From NCBI RefSeq assembly GCF_029407905.1, contig NC_073626.1, positions 85,649,482 to 85,713,481 of the forward strand: 64,000 nt of DNA, read 5' to 3'. The DNA comes from Bubalus kerabau. Its lineage: Eukaryota > Chordata > Mammalia > Artiodactyla > Bovidae. The notes under the pieces are model-generated. The model was not told where the DNA came from. It searched no databases and was given only the letters and a program-made list of their open reading frames with translations. The position numbers were made by a program, and so were the translations under genes. Positions within the stretch are counted from its first letter, which is position 1. Each line of letters opens with the position of its first letter. Of this stretch, positions 46,336 through 58,300 are shown piece after piece.

Positions 46336-47515
46336 CACTCATCAGTGCAGAGCTTTGAATCAGCTTTTAGGTATTTCATTTCTAAGCACAGATAGCCAGA
46401 AATCATTGGACACAAAAGACAGAGACCAAAATGGACATATAGGAAAAAGAGCTTTTATTTTAAATCAGGAAGTCCAAAAACCAAATGGCAGATGTGTTAG
46501 AAAGAAAGGTCATAAAAAATAAATGACTAAAATCATCAAATAAATGATTTCAAGATTTCATGAAATTGAAGGAAATGAGTTTCTGTGTTCAATAAAAACA
46601 CATTCAGGGGAGAAAAATTGGCACAAATTAAACATAACATTTTAACGAACTACCAAAACACTGGATTAAATGGGACATAGCAAAAGCTTGTTGAAAAAAA
46701 AAATCAAACAATGAAAGGAGTCATGTGCAAAGAATCTGTAGTCCAAATGATTGTAGATTTCTTTATTTTGATACCAGAAATTCAAAAGCAATAGAGCAAG
46801 CTATTTATATTTTGAAAAAAAAAAAAAAGGACATATAATCTAGCATTTTATACAGAAGTAATTATTTATAAAGTAGCAAGAATATTTTCATATATGGGAA
46901 TTCTCAAAATATTTATCATTTGTATATCTTTTCTTAATAAGTAAAGGAGTGGGGAAACCAAAAAAGAAGAAATAATAAGATCCAGGAAATAATAGTTCCA
47001 ATTCAAGAAAACTATAATGCCCCAGTGAAGTGTAGTGAAGGTTGCTCAGTCGTATCTGAATTTTTATGACCCCATGGACTATACAGTCCATGGAATTCTC
47101 CAGGTCAGAATACTGAAGTGGGTGGCCTTTCCCTTTGCCAGGGTATCTTCCCAACCCAGGGGTCGAACCCAGGTCTCCCACATTGCAAGCAGATTCTTTA
47201 CCAGCTGAGCCATGAGGGAAGCCTGCCCTAGGATGATGGAGAGATGTCAGGGTAAGAGCTATGATTCAGATGTAGAAAGCAGATCCAAAATGTCCAGAGG
47301 ATCTATCTCAAAGAAGAGGCAATCAATAGGACCCATGAGGTATTTGAATATATTGAGAAAGATTTTAGACAACTTGGTGAAATCTTGGGGCTGAATTAGT
47401 GGAAAAGAGAATATAAAAAGGTTAAAAGAAAAAAAATTGCACTCAATGTAAAAATTGTGCCCCCCCCCACAAATAATCTCCATCTAGTACTTAGTCCATC
47501 TAAGAATAATGTTCA
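46336..47515 (+). mobile_element. Ancient L1-like (L1M/HAL1-type) non-coding region, split by a SINE
   Basis: Sense words 'accaaaatggacatat', 'gagtcatgtgcaaagaatc', 'tctagcattttatacagaag', 'aggatgatggagagatgtcag' and 'aaatgtccagaggatctatc' recall an ancient L1 untranslated or ORF1-side region. The left limit is unclear. A Bov-tA interrupts it at 47024. Confidence 0.5.
47024..47222 (-). mobile_element. Bov-tA SINE, antisense
   Basis: 'gttgctcagtcgtatctgaat', 'ggaattctccaggtcagaat', 'gggtcgaacccaggtctccc', 'gctgagccatgagggaagcc': a complete antisense Bov-tA, moderately decayed. Confidence 0.88.
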
Positions 47516-47523
47516 CATAGTCC

Positions 47524-48899
47524 TAATAAAGGAGAAAAGGAGCGATATATCCATTTGAATGCAGAGTTCCAAAGAATAGCAAGGAGAGATAAGAAAGCCT
47601 TCCTCAGTGATCAATGCAAAGACATGCAAAAAAATAGAATGGGAAAGACTAGCGATCTCTTCAAGAAAATTAGAGATAACAAGGGATCATTTCATGCAAA
47701 GATGGGCACAATAAAGGACAGAAATGGTTTGGACCTAACAAAAGAAGAAGATATTAAGAACAGGTGGCAAGAATACACAGAAGAATTACACAAAAAAGAT
47801 CTCCATGACCCAGATAATCATGATGGTGTGATCACTCACCTAGAGCCAGACATCCTGGAATGTGAAGTCAAGTGGCCTTAGGAAGCATCACTATGAACAA
47901 AGCTAATGGAGGTGATGGAATTCCAGTTGAACTATTTCAAATCTTAAAAGATGATGCTGTGAAAGTGCTGACTCTATATGCCAACAAATTTGGAAAACTC
48001 AGCAGTGGCCACAGGACTGGAAAAGGTCAGTTTTCATTCCAATACCAAAGAAAGGCAATGCCAAAGAATGCTCAAACTACTGCACAATTGCAGTCATCTC
48101 ACATTAGCATGCAAAGTAAAGCTCAATATTCTCCAAACCAGGCTTTCCAAACCAGGCTTCAACAGTACGTGAACCGTGAAATTCCAGATATTCAAGCTGG
48201 ATTTTTGAAAAGGCAGAGGAACCAGAGAGCAATTGCCAACATCCATTGGATCATCAAAAAAGTGAGAGAGTTCCAGGAAAACATCTATTTCTGCATCATT
48301 GACTATGCCAAAGCCTTTGACCATGTCGATCACAACAAACTGTGAAAAATTCTTAAAGAGATGGGAATACCAGATCACCTTATCTGCCTCCTGAGAAATC
48401 TGTATGTAGGTCAAGAAGCAACAGTTAGAACTGGACATGGAACAACAGACTGGTTCCAAATAGGAAAAGGAGGATGTCAAGGCTGTATATTGTCACCCTG
48501 CCTATTTAACTTATATGCAGGGTACATCATGAGAAACACTGGACTGGATGAAGCACAAGCTGGAATCAAGATTGCTGGGAGAAATATCGAAAACCTCAGA
48601 TATGTAGATGACACCACCCTTATGGCAGAAAGCAAAAAACTAAAGAGCCTCTTGATAATGAAGAAAGAGAAGAGTGAAAAAGTTGGCTTAATGCTCAACG
48701 TTCAGAAAACTAAGATCATGGCATCTGGTCCCATCACTTCATGGGAAATAGATGGGGAAACAATGGAAACAGTGACTGACTTTACTTTCTTTGGCTCCAA
48801 AATCACTGCAGATGGTGACTGCAGACATGAAATTAAGACTCTTGCTTCTTGAAAGAAAAGTTGTGACCAACCTAGACAGCTTATTAAAAAACAGAGACA
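47524..48899 (+). mobile_element. BovB LINE, left part of a copy split by L1
   Basis: Sense BovB from the linker downstream of the endonuclease (LNAEFQRIARRDKKAFLSDQC, frame 47555-47881) through the RT. Two further frames, 47872-48345 and 48361-48852, keep AKAFDHVDHNKL, KGGCQGCILSPCLFNL and the catalytic box as YVDDTTLM (consensus YADD). It breaks at 48899 with the L1 insertion and continues at 50315. Confidence 0.93.
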
Positions 48900-50328
48900 G
48901 AAGCTTTTAATTTTAATTAGATCCCATTTGTTTATTTTTGCTTTTATTTCCAATATTCTGGGAGGTGGGTCATAGAGGATCCTTCTGTGATGTATGTCGG
49001 AGAGTGTTTTGCCTAAGTTCTCCTCTAAGATTTTTATAGTTTCTGGTCTTATGTTTAGATCTTTCATCCATTTTGAGTTTATTTTTGTGTATGGTGTTAG
49101 AAAGTGTTCTAGTTTCATTCTTTTACAAGTGGTTGACCAGTTTTCCCAGCACCACTTGTTAAAGAGATTGTCTTTTCTCCACTGTATATTCTTGCCTCCT
49201 TTGTCAAAGATAAGGTGTCCATTCTGCACAACAAAATAAACTATAAGCAAGGTGAAAAGACAGCCTTCAGAATGGGAGAAAATAATAGCAAATAAAGCAA
49301 CTGACAAACAACTAATATCAAAAATATACAAGCAACTCCTACAGCTCAATTCCAGAAAAATAAACGACCCAATCAAAAAATGGGCCAAAGAACAAAATAG
49401 ACATTTCACCAAAGAAGACATACAGATGGCTAACAAACACATGAAAAGACGCTCAGCACCACTCATTATCAGAGAAATGCAAATCAAAACCACAATGAGG
49501 TACCATTTCACACCAGTCAGAATGGCTGCGATCCAAAAGTCTACAAGCAATAAATGCTGGAGAGGATGTGGCGAAAAGGGAACCCTCTTACACTGTTGGT
49601 GGGAATGCAAACTAGTACAGCCACTATGGAGAACAGTGTGGAGATTCCTTAAAAAACTGCAAATAGAACTGCCATATGGCCCAGCAACCCCACTGCTGGG
49701 CATACACACCGAGGAAACCAGAATGGAGAGAGACAACATTTACCCCAATGTTCATCGCAGCACTGTTTATAATAGCCAGAACATGGAAGCAACCTAGATG
49801 TCCATCAGCAGATGAATGGATAAGAAAGCTGTGGTACATATACACAATGGAGTATTACTCAGCCATTAAAAAGAATACATTTGAGTCAGTTCCAATGAGG
49901 TGGATGAAACGAGCCTATTATACAGAGTGAAGTAAGCCAGAAAGAAAAACACCAATACAGTATACTAACACATATATATGGAATTTAGAAAGATGGTAAT
50001 GACAACCCTGTATGTGAGACAGCAAAAGAGACACAGATGTATACAACAGTCTTTTGGACTCTGTGGGAGAGGGGTGGGGGATGATTTGGGAGAATGGCAT
50101 TAAAACATGTATAATATCATATAAGAAACAAATCGCCAGTCCAGGTTCAATGCAGGATACAGGAAGCTTGGGGCTGGTGCACTGGGATGACCCAGAGGGA
50201 TGGTATGGGGAGGAAAGTGGGAGGGGTTCAGGATGGCGAACACGTATACACCTGTGGCGGATGCATGTTGATGTATGGCAAAACCAATACAATATTGTAA
50301 AGTTAAAAAAAAAAAAAAAACAGAGACA
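48886..50328 (+). mobile_element. Young L1 insertion with 5' inversion, flanked by 14-bp target duplication
   Basis: Body about 48900-50314. The left part, 48900 to about 49229, is L1 ORF2 in antisense (minus strand codes IFDKGGKNIQWRKDNLFNKW and KMKLEHFLTPYTK-like sequence). The right part, from about 49230, is sense ORF2 C-terminus (frame 49252-49797: NKCWRGCGEKGTLLHCWWE), 3' UTR and a poly(A) of about 16. aaaaaacagagaca is at 48886-48899 and 50315-50328. One deletion near 49730 and another near 49905 shift the ORF2 frame. The arrangement is the twin-priming signature, and the low decay marks it as the youngest LINE insertion in the window. Confidence 0.92.
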
Positions 50329-50806
50329 TTACTTTGTCAACAAACGTCCATCTAGTCAGGGCTATGGTTTTTCCAGTAGTCATGTATGGATGTGAGAGTT
50401 GGGCTATAAAGAAAACTGAGCACCGAAGAACTGATGCTTTTGAACTGTGGTGTTGGAGAAGACTCTTGAGAGTCTCTTGGACAGCAAGAGATCCAACCAG
50501 TTCATCCTAAAGGAAATCAGTCCTGAATATTCATTGGAAGGACTGATGCTGAAGCTGAAACTCCAATACTTTGGCCACCTGATGCAAAGAATTGACTCAC
50601 TTAAAAAGACCCTGATGCTGGGAAAGATTGAAGGCGGGAGGAGAAGGGGATGACAGAGCATGAGATGGTTGGTGGCATCACTGACTCAATGGACTTGAGT
50701 GTGAGTAAAGCTCCAGGTGTTGGTGATGGTCAGGGAGGACAGTGTGTGGCAGTCCATGGGGTGGCAAAGATTCAGACATGACTGAGCAACGGAACTAAAC
50801 TGTCCT
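50315..50806 (+). mobile_element. BovB LINE, right part of the split copy
   Basis: Resumes exactly where 48899 stopped ('acagagacattactttgtcaac'), runs through VMYGCESWAIKKTEHRR-type sequence and ends at 'ctgagcaacggaactaaact'. Together with 47524-48899 it forms one BovB of about 1.87 kb. Confidence 0.93.
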
Positions 50807-52340
50807 GATAATCCCAAGCATTTAATATTGACCTAATAATACTATGATATAAAAGCATTGAGAGAATGATCCAGATACACTTCAGATATAGAAATAACTT
50901 GGGAGATGAGCAATTTGCTTGTCATGTTTGACCGATGACTAAATACTCACCTTCCATACTGGGAAATCAATTAATAATTGTTGCAACTAAAATAATTTAA
51001 CAATTAGATATCATTAATTAAATCAAAGAGTTGAAGGTTTTTGCCTCTGGGGAATGAAAACAAAGAAAGGGATTATAAGGATCTTTATTTTGCAGTAAGT
51101 CTTATGGAACTTTAAGCTACATGAAACAATCTTTTTTGCTGAAATTAGTAACTAACTTAAATCTACATGATGAAGTGTTTGATCACTAAAATTCTAAGTT
51201 TTGTATAGGGCAAAACTGTGGTGAAATGTTTTCTGTCCAAATAACACATGCAAAAACAAAACAAACTCAGTGAAATTCAATTATAAAATAAACAGTTTGT
51301 TCCACAAAATTGCTGTGTCTTACACTGTCTGCTAAGTTGTATCGACCCCATTATACAGGGTGTCTTACCAAGCAGTCATATGTTCTTGAATAATTAATTA
51401 TTGCTTACTATGGTGATATATCATTAGCATAAGATAATGGCATTTTCAGATAGCCAAAGTATCCTTAGGCAGACAGAGTCTTTGGCAAATAAACACTGTA
51501 TTTATGTAGACTCCAGTACAAAATAGAATCTGAATATTTTTAGAGGAACCTACAGATCTTAAAAATTGGATAGCAGGTTCTTTTGTTTCAGTCTGAAGTA
51601 TCAGTTTGTTAATGACACACTCCATAATCAGATTTTTCTATTCATGAATTTATTGGCTGAAATAGTTACTAACATGACAAATTTATTAGCCTGCAAATGA
51701 GGAATGCCAACATTGAAGCACAGATGGTCTCCTCCAACAAGTGACAATTTGAAGCATCAGATTTATCATGAAACAAATGAAACTGTTTAGAGCCATGATA
51801 TTCTGCCCTCTGAAGGAAAGAACAATAGAAATAGTAGTAACTAATAGCAATAGTAGCTTTATATTTTAGTCACATTTTAGGAAATCTTTGATAAGGATTT
51901 TTTTAAAGACTTTTTAAAAATGTCATATGAAGAACTTTGCTTCTTTACTCAACTGCAAACTGAAGCAGTTGTCTTGGTTTGATAACATAAATTTTCTTAT
52001 TACTTTGCAGAAATTTAACAATATGTGTGTGTGTGTCTGTTAAAAAAAAAAGCTAATTTCTAAATAGTCATCTAAGAAAACACCAGCAGGAAAGTGGCAA
52101 TTACACCTGTGGGAAATAGCAAAAAGAGCATCGTGAGTATTATGTCCTGTAGGGTTTGGTGGTTGGTGGTAAAGATCAATTATAGTCTTCACAAATAAAT
52201 CCCAGGGGGGATGGAAGATGGAAAGTGCAAATAATGTGTTAGTGTCATTAAATACATATCACCCATCGAGTTAGTAGCACCAACCATAGAGTTAGTAGCA
52301 CAAGCTGTGACCCAGTTGTGGAACACAACTGAAAGCTCTT
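50807..52340. other. Repeat-poor DNA
   Basis: About 1.5 kb, AT-rich, with a short (TG)n at 52023-52038. No repeat, open frame or RNA gene recognised. A 19-base word (gagttagtagcac..) is repeated at 52269 and 52290. Confidence 0.45.
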
Positions 52341-52346
52341 GTTATG

Positions 52347-52393
52347 TAAGACGTTACGGAAAAATCCTGAGCAAACTTTTTGGCCAACCCAAT
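52347..52393 (+). mobile_element. Mariner terminal fragment (ruminant mariner type)
   Basis: 'gtaagacgttacggaaaaatcc' followed by 'aaactttttggccaaccc' is the inner and terminal inverted-repeat end of the mariner known from ruminant genomes. The other end and the transposase are absent. Its end touches a TA-like 'aataaaa'. Confidence 0.7.
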
Positions 52394-52944
52394 AAAATAA
52401 AAGTTTGAACCTCCGTACAACTGTTGTGCAAGTGATCACAACTAGCATAAGTGAAATTATGCCAAAACTGAGTGCCTTCGTAATCCATTCTTTAGTCCTT
52501 TCTGTTGCCCATATTAATTGCCAGAAATCTGTTCCAGAAAGTTTGCAGAAACGGCAAACTTCCACCTCAAAAGTATTTGCAAAAATAGTTTAAGAGATGT
52601 TAGGTTTTAGTGTCGTTAAGATACCAGTTACAATTCCAGTGGACTGGGTCCTATGCTCTTTCTTACAAGGCTTTGTTTTTCTGTGCAATGCTTGATTACA
52701 AATCTCACTCTACCTTGGTGAAGTAATTCAAAAAAGAATTTAAAAGGAAGATAGTCTTGGATATCAAACATAGAAATAAGTCCCAGCTAGGTATAAAGGC
52801 AAAAATCTACAATTTGCTTTCACATGTATATGTGTGTGCTGATGGCCTCCATGGAAAAAAACATAGTGGTCGAAATCCCATGCGGTAGAAACACTGTTCA
52901 CATAGTTTAAGTTGAATAATTGCTGTTGTTTAATGGATATCTTT

Positions 52945-52993
52945 TCTCTCTCTCTCTATCTATCACGTATCTATCTATCTATCATCTATCTCC
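52945..52993. repeat. (CT)n/(TCTA)n microsatellite
   Basis: Compound simple repeat: a CT run followed by imperfect TCTA units. A likely length polymorphism. Confidence 0.85.
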
Positions 52994-53172
52994 ATCCCCC
53001 GATCCTTAAAACACCACTTGGTTAGGGTATTATGTCCATTTTGAAGATAGAGTAATGAAAGGAAGAATTCATGCTTTAAAAATATCCTTGTGACTGCATT
53101 TGAAATTAGAAGAAGGAAAAAGAAAGTGAGAGCTGGAAGAAACTTCTGACTGTAGCCAGATGAAACAAGCTG

Positions 53173-53221
53173 GGGAGAGACAAGCAGGGAGGAGGGAGAG
53201 ACAAGTAGGGAGTAGGGAGAG
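53173..53221. repeat. 21-bp GA-rich tandem duplication
   Basis: gggagagacaagcagggagg-a at 53173-53193 and gggagagacaagtagggagt-a at 53194-53214, with the start of a third unit. Confidence 0.8.
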
Positions 53222-53444
53222 TGGATAGATCACACGTACTTTAGAGAGAGTAATACATTTAGAATATTTACAATATATTTTTTATATATTGCATAAAATC
53301 TTTTTTTTTTTAAGTTTAAAGATTTTCTCTTCTACTCTCATGGCTCAGAATCTCTACTGCTTTTTTTCCTGAGCATTGCAGATACTAGGAATTCCTTCAA
53401 AACACCAGAGTGGTAAAAATATCCAAAAGAGACTGTTTGGTGGT

Positions 53445-53540
53445 GAAAATGAAAGTGAAGTCGTTCAGTCATGTCCGACTCTTTGCGACCCCATGGACTG
53501 TAGCCTACAACGCTCCTCCGTCCGTGGGATTTTTGCTTGT
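53445..53540 (-). mobile_element. Bov-tA/BOV-A2 SINE fragment, antisense
   Basis: 'gaaagtgaagtcgttcagtc', 'gaccccatggactgtagcc', 'tccgtgggattttt': one monomer only, truncated. Confidence 0.75.
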
Positions 53541-53593
53541 ATGATATCTGCTGCTTATAAGTCACCTTGATTAATAACATTCTAAGTTTTCCT

Positions 53594-53795
53594 GTATGCT
53601 TGTGTGCTAAGTTGCATCTGACTCTGCCCCTCAGGCTCCTCAGTCCATGGGATTCTTTAGGCAAGAATACTGGAGTGGGTTGCCATGCCCTCCTCCAGGG
53701 GATCTTCCTGACCCAGGGATCAAACCCATGTCTCTTACATGTCCTGCATTGGCAGGCAGGTTCTTTACCACTAGTGCCACCCGGGGAGCCCATTT
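53594..53795 (-). mobile_element. Bov-tA SINE, antisense
   Basis: 'gtgctaagttgcatctgact', 'aatactggagtgggttgcc', 'ctgacccagggatcaaacc', 'ttaccactagtgccacccggg'. Complete apart from a small deletion near its left end. Confidence 0.85.
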
Positions 53796-54094
53796 TCCTC
53801 TACATGCTAAGATACTTTTACAAAAGGTATATATCTTTAAACAAGTCCCCCATTGATTGTTCCCATCCTTTTTCTGCTGAGGCTATAATAAATTTCAGTT
53901 ATATTTGGCAACTTAATAGAAATTTAAATAAGAGCTGTTTTTTAAAGTTGAATTAAAGTGAAGAAAAATAAACTGACAATGTATTATGTACTTAATTTGA
54001 TCAGTTTCAATATCTTATTCAACCATGAGATCATTACCAGTAGAAAAATAATAAGCATTTCCATCAACCACAAGAGTCTCCTTGTGCCTCTTTA
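53796..54094. other. Short unassigned AT-rich gap
   Basis: Nothing recognised. Confidence 0.35.
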
Positions 54095-55330
54095 TGATCC
54101 ATCCCTCCCAACACCCCCATCTTCAAATAGCCAGTAAACTGTTACCAGTTATAGTTCAGTTTGAATTTTCTAGAACTTGATGTTAATATACATACTTTTT
54201 TTTTTTAGTGTGTCCTGGCCTCTTTTCTTCAACACAATGATTTTGACGTTTATTTGTGTTGTTATATACAACATCAGTTAATTTTAAAGTCTAGGAAGTA
54301 TTCTGTTAAGCAAGTATATCCCAAATGTTTATTCACTTATCTGTTGATGAGCATAGAAATTGTTTCCAGTTGGGGGTTATTGCAAATCAGTTTGAATGAA
54401 TATTCGTATATAAGTCTCTGCAGACATATATTTTCAATTACTTGTGGTTAATAAAATTTCAGTGAACTCGTAGACAAGTCTTTGTACAGACATGTTTTTC
54501 AATTCTGTGTGGTCAATACAAAGAAATAATATGTCTAAGTCACATGGCAGGTGAATGTTTAATTTTGTTAAGAAACTGTCAAGCTGTCTTCCAAGCTGAT
54601 TATACCATTTTACATTCTTTCCAGCATTGTATGAGAGTTCCAGTTGCTCCACATCTTCTCTAACAGTTAGTGTGGTATAATTATTTTTTTGTCCATGCTC
54701 ATGGCTATGTAATGGTATCTTATTTTAGTTATAATTTGCTTTTCTCTGGGGTCATAATAATGTTGAATATCATTTTCATGTATTTACTGGGCTTTCACAT
54801 ATATCCTTTTGGGTTAATTTTTATTGGATTGTGTTTGTTTTCTTATTGTTGGATTATAAGAATTTTTCATATTCTCTGGATATAAAACTTTTGTATAATA
54901 TGTGTTTAAAATGTTTTCTCACAGTCTCTGGTTAAGTTTTTCATTGTTTTTAAATGACATTTTTCAAAAAGAAAATCTGTTTTATCGATGAGGTACAATT
55001 ATTGATTTTTTTTCTTTTTTGACTTCATCTTTCTATGTTCTAAGAAAACTTTGACCTTGCCTTTCTTCCAGATTTTATTTTTTCTGATCTTATATTTAGA
55101 TCTCTCATCCATTTTGAGTTAAATTAGTGTTTGATGTGAGGTCAATGTTCACTTTTATCCATAGAGATATCCAGTTATTGCTATAACCTTGCAAAGTCTT
55201 CCAAAAAATTGAATTGCCTTGTCACCTTTGTGAAAGATCAATTGACCATAACATACAGGTCTATATCTGGACTACTCTGTTCTATTGAGCAAAATTTCTA
55301 TGTTTCTCGTTTGTCTTGTTTTTGAAATAT
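54095..55330 (-). mobile_element. Ancient L1 3' UTR and ORF2 C-terminus, antisense
   Basis: Antisense L1 order: 'cccatcttcaaatagccagtaa', 'gaaactgtcaagctgtcttcc', 'gtatgagagttccagttgctcc', 'tcttattgttggattataag', 'ctctcatccattttgagtta', 'actactctgttctattgagc'. It is truncated by the large BovB at 55331. Confidence 0.8.
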
Positions 55331-58300
55331 TCAGTTCAGTTCAGTCACTCAGTCGTGTCTGACTATTTGCGACCCCATGAATCACAGCACGCCAGGCCTC
55401 CCTGTCCATCACCAACTCCCGGAGTTCACTCAGATTCACGTCCATCGAGTCAGTGATGCCATCCAGCCATCTCATCCTCTGTCGTCCCCTTCTTCTCCTG
55501 CTCCGAATCCCTCCCAGCATCAGAGTCTTTTCCAATGAATCAACTCTTCGCATGAGGTGGCCAAAGTATTGGAGTTTCAGCTTTAGCATCATTCTTTCCA
55601 AAGAAATCCCAGGGCTGATCTCCTTCAGAATGGACTGGTTGGATCTCCTTGCAGTCCAAGGGACTCTCAAGATGCTTCTCCAACACCACAGTTCAAAAAC
55701 ATCAATTCTTCGGCGCTCAGCCTTCTTCACACTCCAACTCTCGCATCCATACATGACCACAGGAAAAACCATAGCCTTGACTAGATGAACCTTTGTTGGC
55801 AAAGTAATGTCTCTGCTTTTGAATATGCTATCTAGGTTGGTCATAATTTTCCTTCCAAGGAGTAAGTGTCTTTTAATTTCATGGCCTCAGTCACCATCTG
55901 CAGTGATTTTGGAGCCCAGAAAAATAAAGTATGACACTGTTTCCACTGTTTCCCCATCTATTTCCCATGAAGTGATGGGACCAGATGTCATGATCTTCGT
56001 TTTCTGAATGTTGAGCTTTAAGCCAACTTTTTCACTCTCCTCTTTCACTTTCATCAGGAGGCTTTTTAGTTCCTCTTCACTTTCTGCCATAAGGGTGGTG
56101 TCATCTGCATATCTGAGGTTATTGATATTTCTCCCGGCAATCTTGATTCCAGCTTGTGCTTCTTCCAGTCCAGCGTTTCTCATGATGTACTCTGCATAGA
56201 AGTTAAATAAGCAGGGTGACAATATACAGCCTTGACATCCTCCTTTTCCTATTTGGAACCAGTCTGTTGTTCCATGTCCAGTTCTAACTGTTGCTTCCTG
56301 ACCTGCATACAGATTCCTCAAGAGGCAGGTCAGGTGGTGTGGTATTCCCATCTCTTGAAGAATTTCCCACAGTTTATTGTGATCCACACAGTCAAAGGCT
56401 TTGGCATAGTCAATAAAGCAGAAATAGATGTTTTTCTGGAACTCTCTTGCTTTTTCCATGATCCAGTGGATCTTGGCAATTTGATCTCTGGTTCCTCTGC
56501 CTTTTCTAAAACCAGCTTGAACATCAGGAAGTTCACGGTTCACGTATTGCTGAAGCCTGGCTTGGAAAATTTTGAGCATTACTTTACTAGCATCTGAGAT
56601 GAGTGCAATTGTGTGGTAGTTTGAGCATTCTTTGGCATTGCCTTTCTTTGGGTTTGGAATGATAACTGACCTTTTCAGTCCTGTGGCCAGTGCTGAGTTT
56701 TCCAAATGTGCTGGCATATTGAGTGCAGCACTTTCACAGCATCATCTTTCAGGATTTGAAATAGCTCAACTGGAATTCCATCACATCCACTAGCTTTGTT
56801 CGTAGTGATGCTTTCTAAGGCCCACTTGACTTCACATTCCAGGATGTCTGGCTCTAGATGAGTGATTACACTATTGTGATTATCTGGGTAGTGAAGATCT
56901 TTTTTGCACTGTTCTTCTGTGTATTCTTGTCACCTCTTCTTAATATCTTCTGCTTCTGTTAGGTCCATACCATTTCTGTCCTTTATCGAGCCCATCTTTG
57001 CATGAAATGTTCCATTGCTATCTCTAATTTTCTTGAAGAGATCTCTAGTCTTTCCCAGTCTGTTGTTTTCCTCTATTTCTTTGCATTGATTGCTGAGGAA
57101 GGCTTTCTTATCTCTTCTTGCTATTCTTTGGAACTCTGAACTCAGATGCTTATATCTTTCCTTTTCTCCTTTGCTTTTCGCTTCTCTTCTTTTCACAGCT
57201 ATTTGTAAGTCTTCCCCAGACAGCCATTTTGCTTTTTTGCATTTCTTTTCCATGGGGATGGTCTTGATCCCTGTCTCCTGTACAATGTCACAAACCTCAT
57301 TCCATAGCTCATCAGGCACTCTATCTATCAGATCTAGGCCCTTAAATCTACTTCTCATTTCCACTGTATAATCATAAGGGATTTGATTTAGGTCATACCT
57401 GAATGGTCTAGTGGTTTTCCCTACCTTCTTCAATTTAAGTCTCAATTTGGTAATAAGGAGTTCATGATCTGAGCCACAGTCAGCTCCTGGTCTTGTTTTT
57501 GTTGGCTGTATAGAGCTTCTCCATCTTTGGCTGCAAAGAATATAATCAATCTCATTTCGGTGTTGACCATCTGGTGATGTCCATGTGTAGAGTCTTCTCT
57601 TGTGTTGTTGGAAGAGGGTGTTTGCTATGACCAGTGCGTTTTCTTGGCAAAACTCTATTAGTCTTTGTCCTGCTTCATTCTGTATTCCAAGGCCAAATTT
57701 GCCTGTTACTCCAGGTGTTTCTTGACTCCTACTTTTGCATTCTAGTCCCCTATAATGAAAAGGACATCTTTTTTGGGTGTTAGTTCTAAAAGGTCTTGTA
57801 GGTCTTCAGAGAACCATTCAACTTCAGCTTCTTCAGCGTTACTGGTTGGGGCATAGACTTGGATTACTGTGATATTGAAAGGTTTGCCTTGGAAACGAAC
57901 AGAGATCATTCTGTTGTTTTTGAGATTGCATCCAAGTACTGCATTTCGGACTCTTTTGTTGACCATGATGGCTACTCCATTTCTTCTGAGGGATTCCTGC
58001 CCACAGTAGTAGATACAATGGTCATCTGAGTTAAATTCACCCATTCCAGTCTATTTTAGTTTGCTGATTCCTAGAATGTCAATGTTCATTCTTGCCATCT
58101 CTTGTTTGACCACTTCCAATTTGCCTTGATTCATGGACCTGACATTCCAGGTTCCTATGCAATATTGCTCTTTACAGCATCAGACCTTGCTTCTATCACC
58201 AGTCACATCCACAGCTGGGTATTCTTTTTGCTTTGGCTCCATCCCTTCATTCTTTCTGGAGTTATTTCTCCACTGATCGCCAGTAGCATATCAGGCACCT

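Larger units (their letters stand above)
52394..53444. other. Repeat-poor DNA with microsatellites
   Basis: 52405-52593 (62-codon plus frame) and the overlapping minus frame 52248-52565 show no known domain. (TCTA)n with CT runs is at 52945-52993. A 21-bp GA-rich tandem lies at 53173-53221. Confidence 0.45.

Noticed and set aside
49252..49797. 181-codon plus frame with a cysteine-rich CWRGCGEKGTLLHC motif
   Set aside because: It is the real end of L1 ORF2 but belongs to a truncated, frame-shifted insertion; not a host zinc-finger gene.
53338..53793. 151-codon minus-strand frame with GGTSGKEPACQC and IPWRRAWQPTPVF
   Set aside because: This is the well-known spurious translation of a Bov-tA SINE in sense, not a gene.
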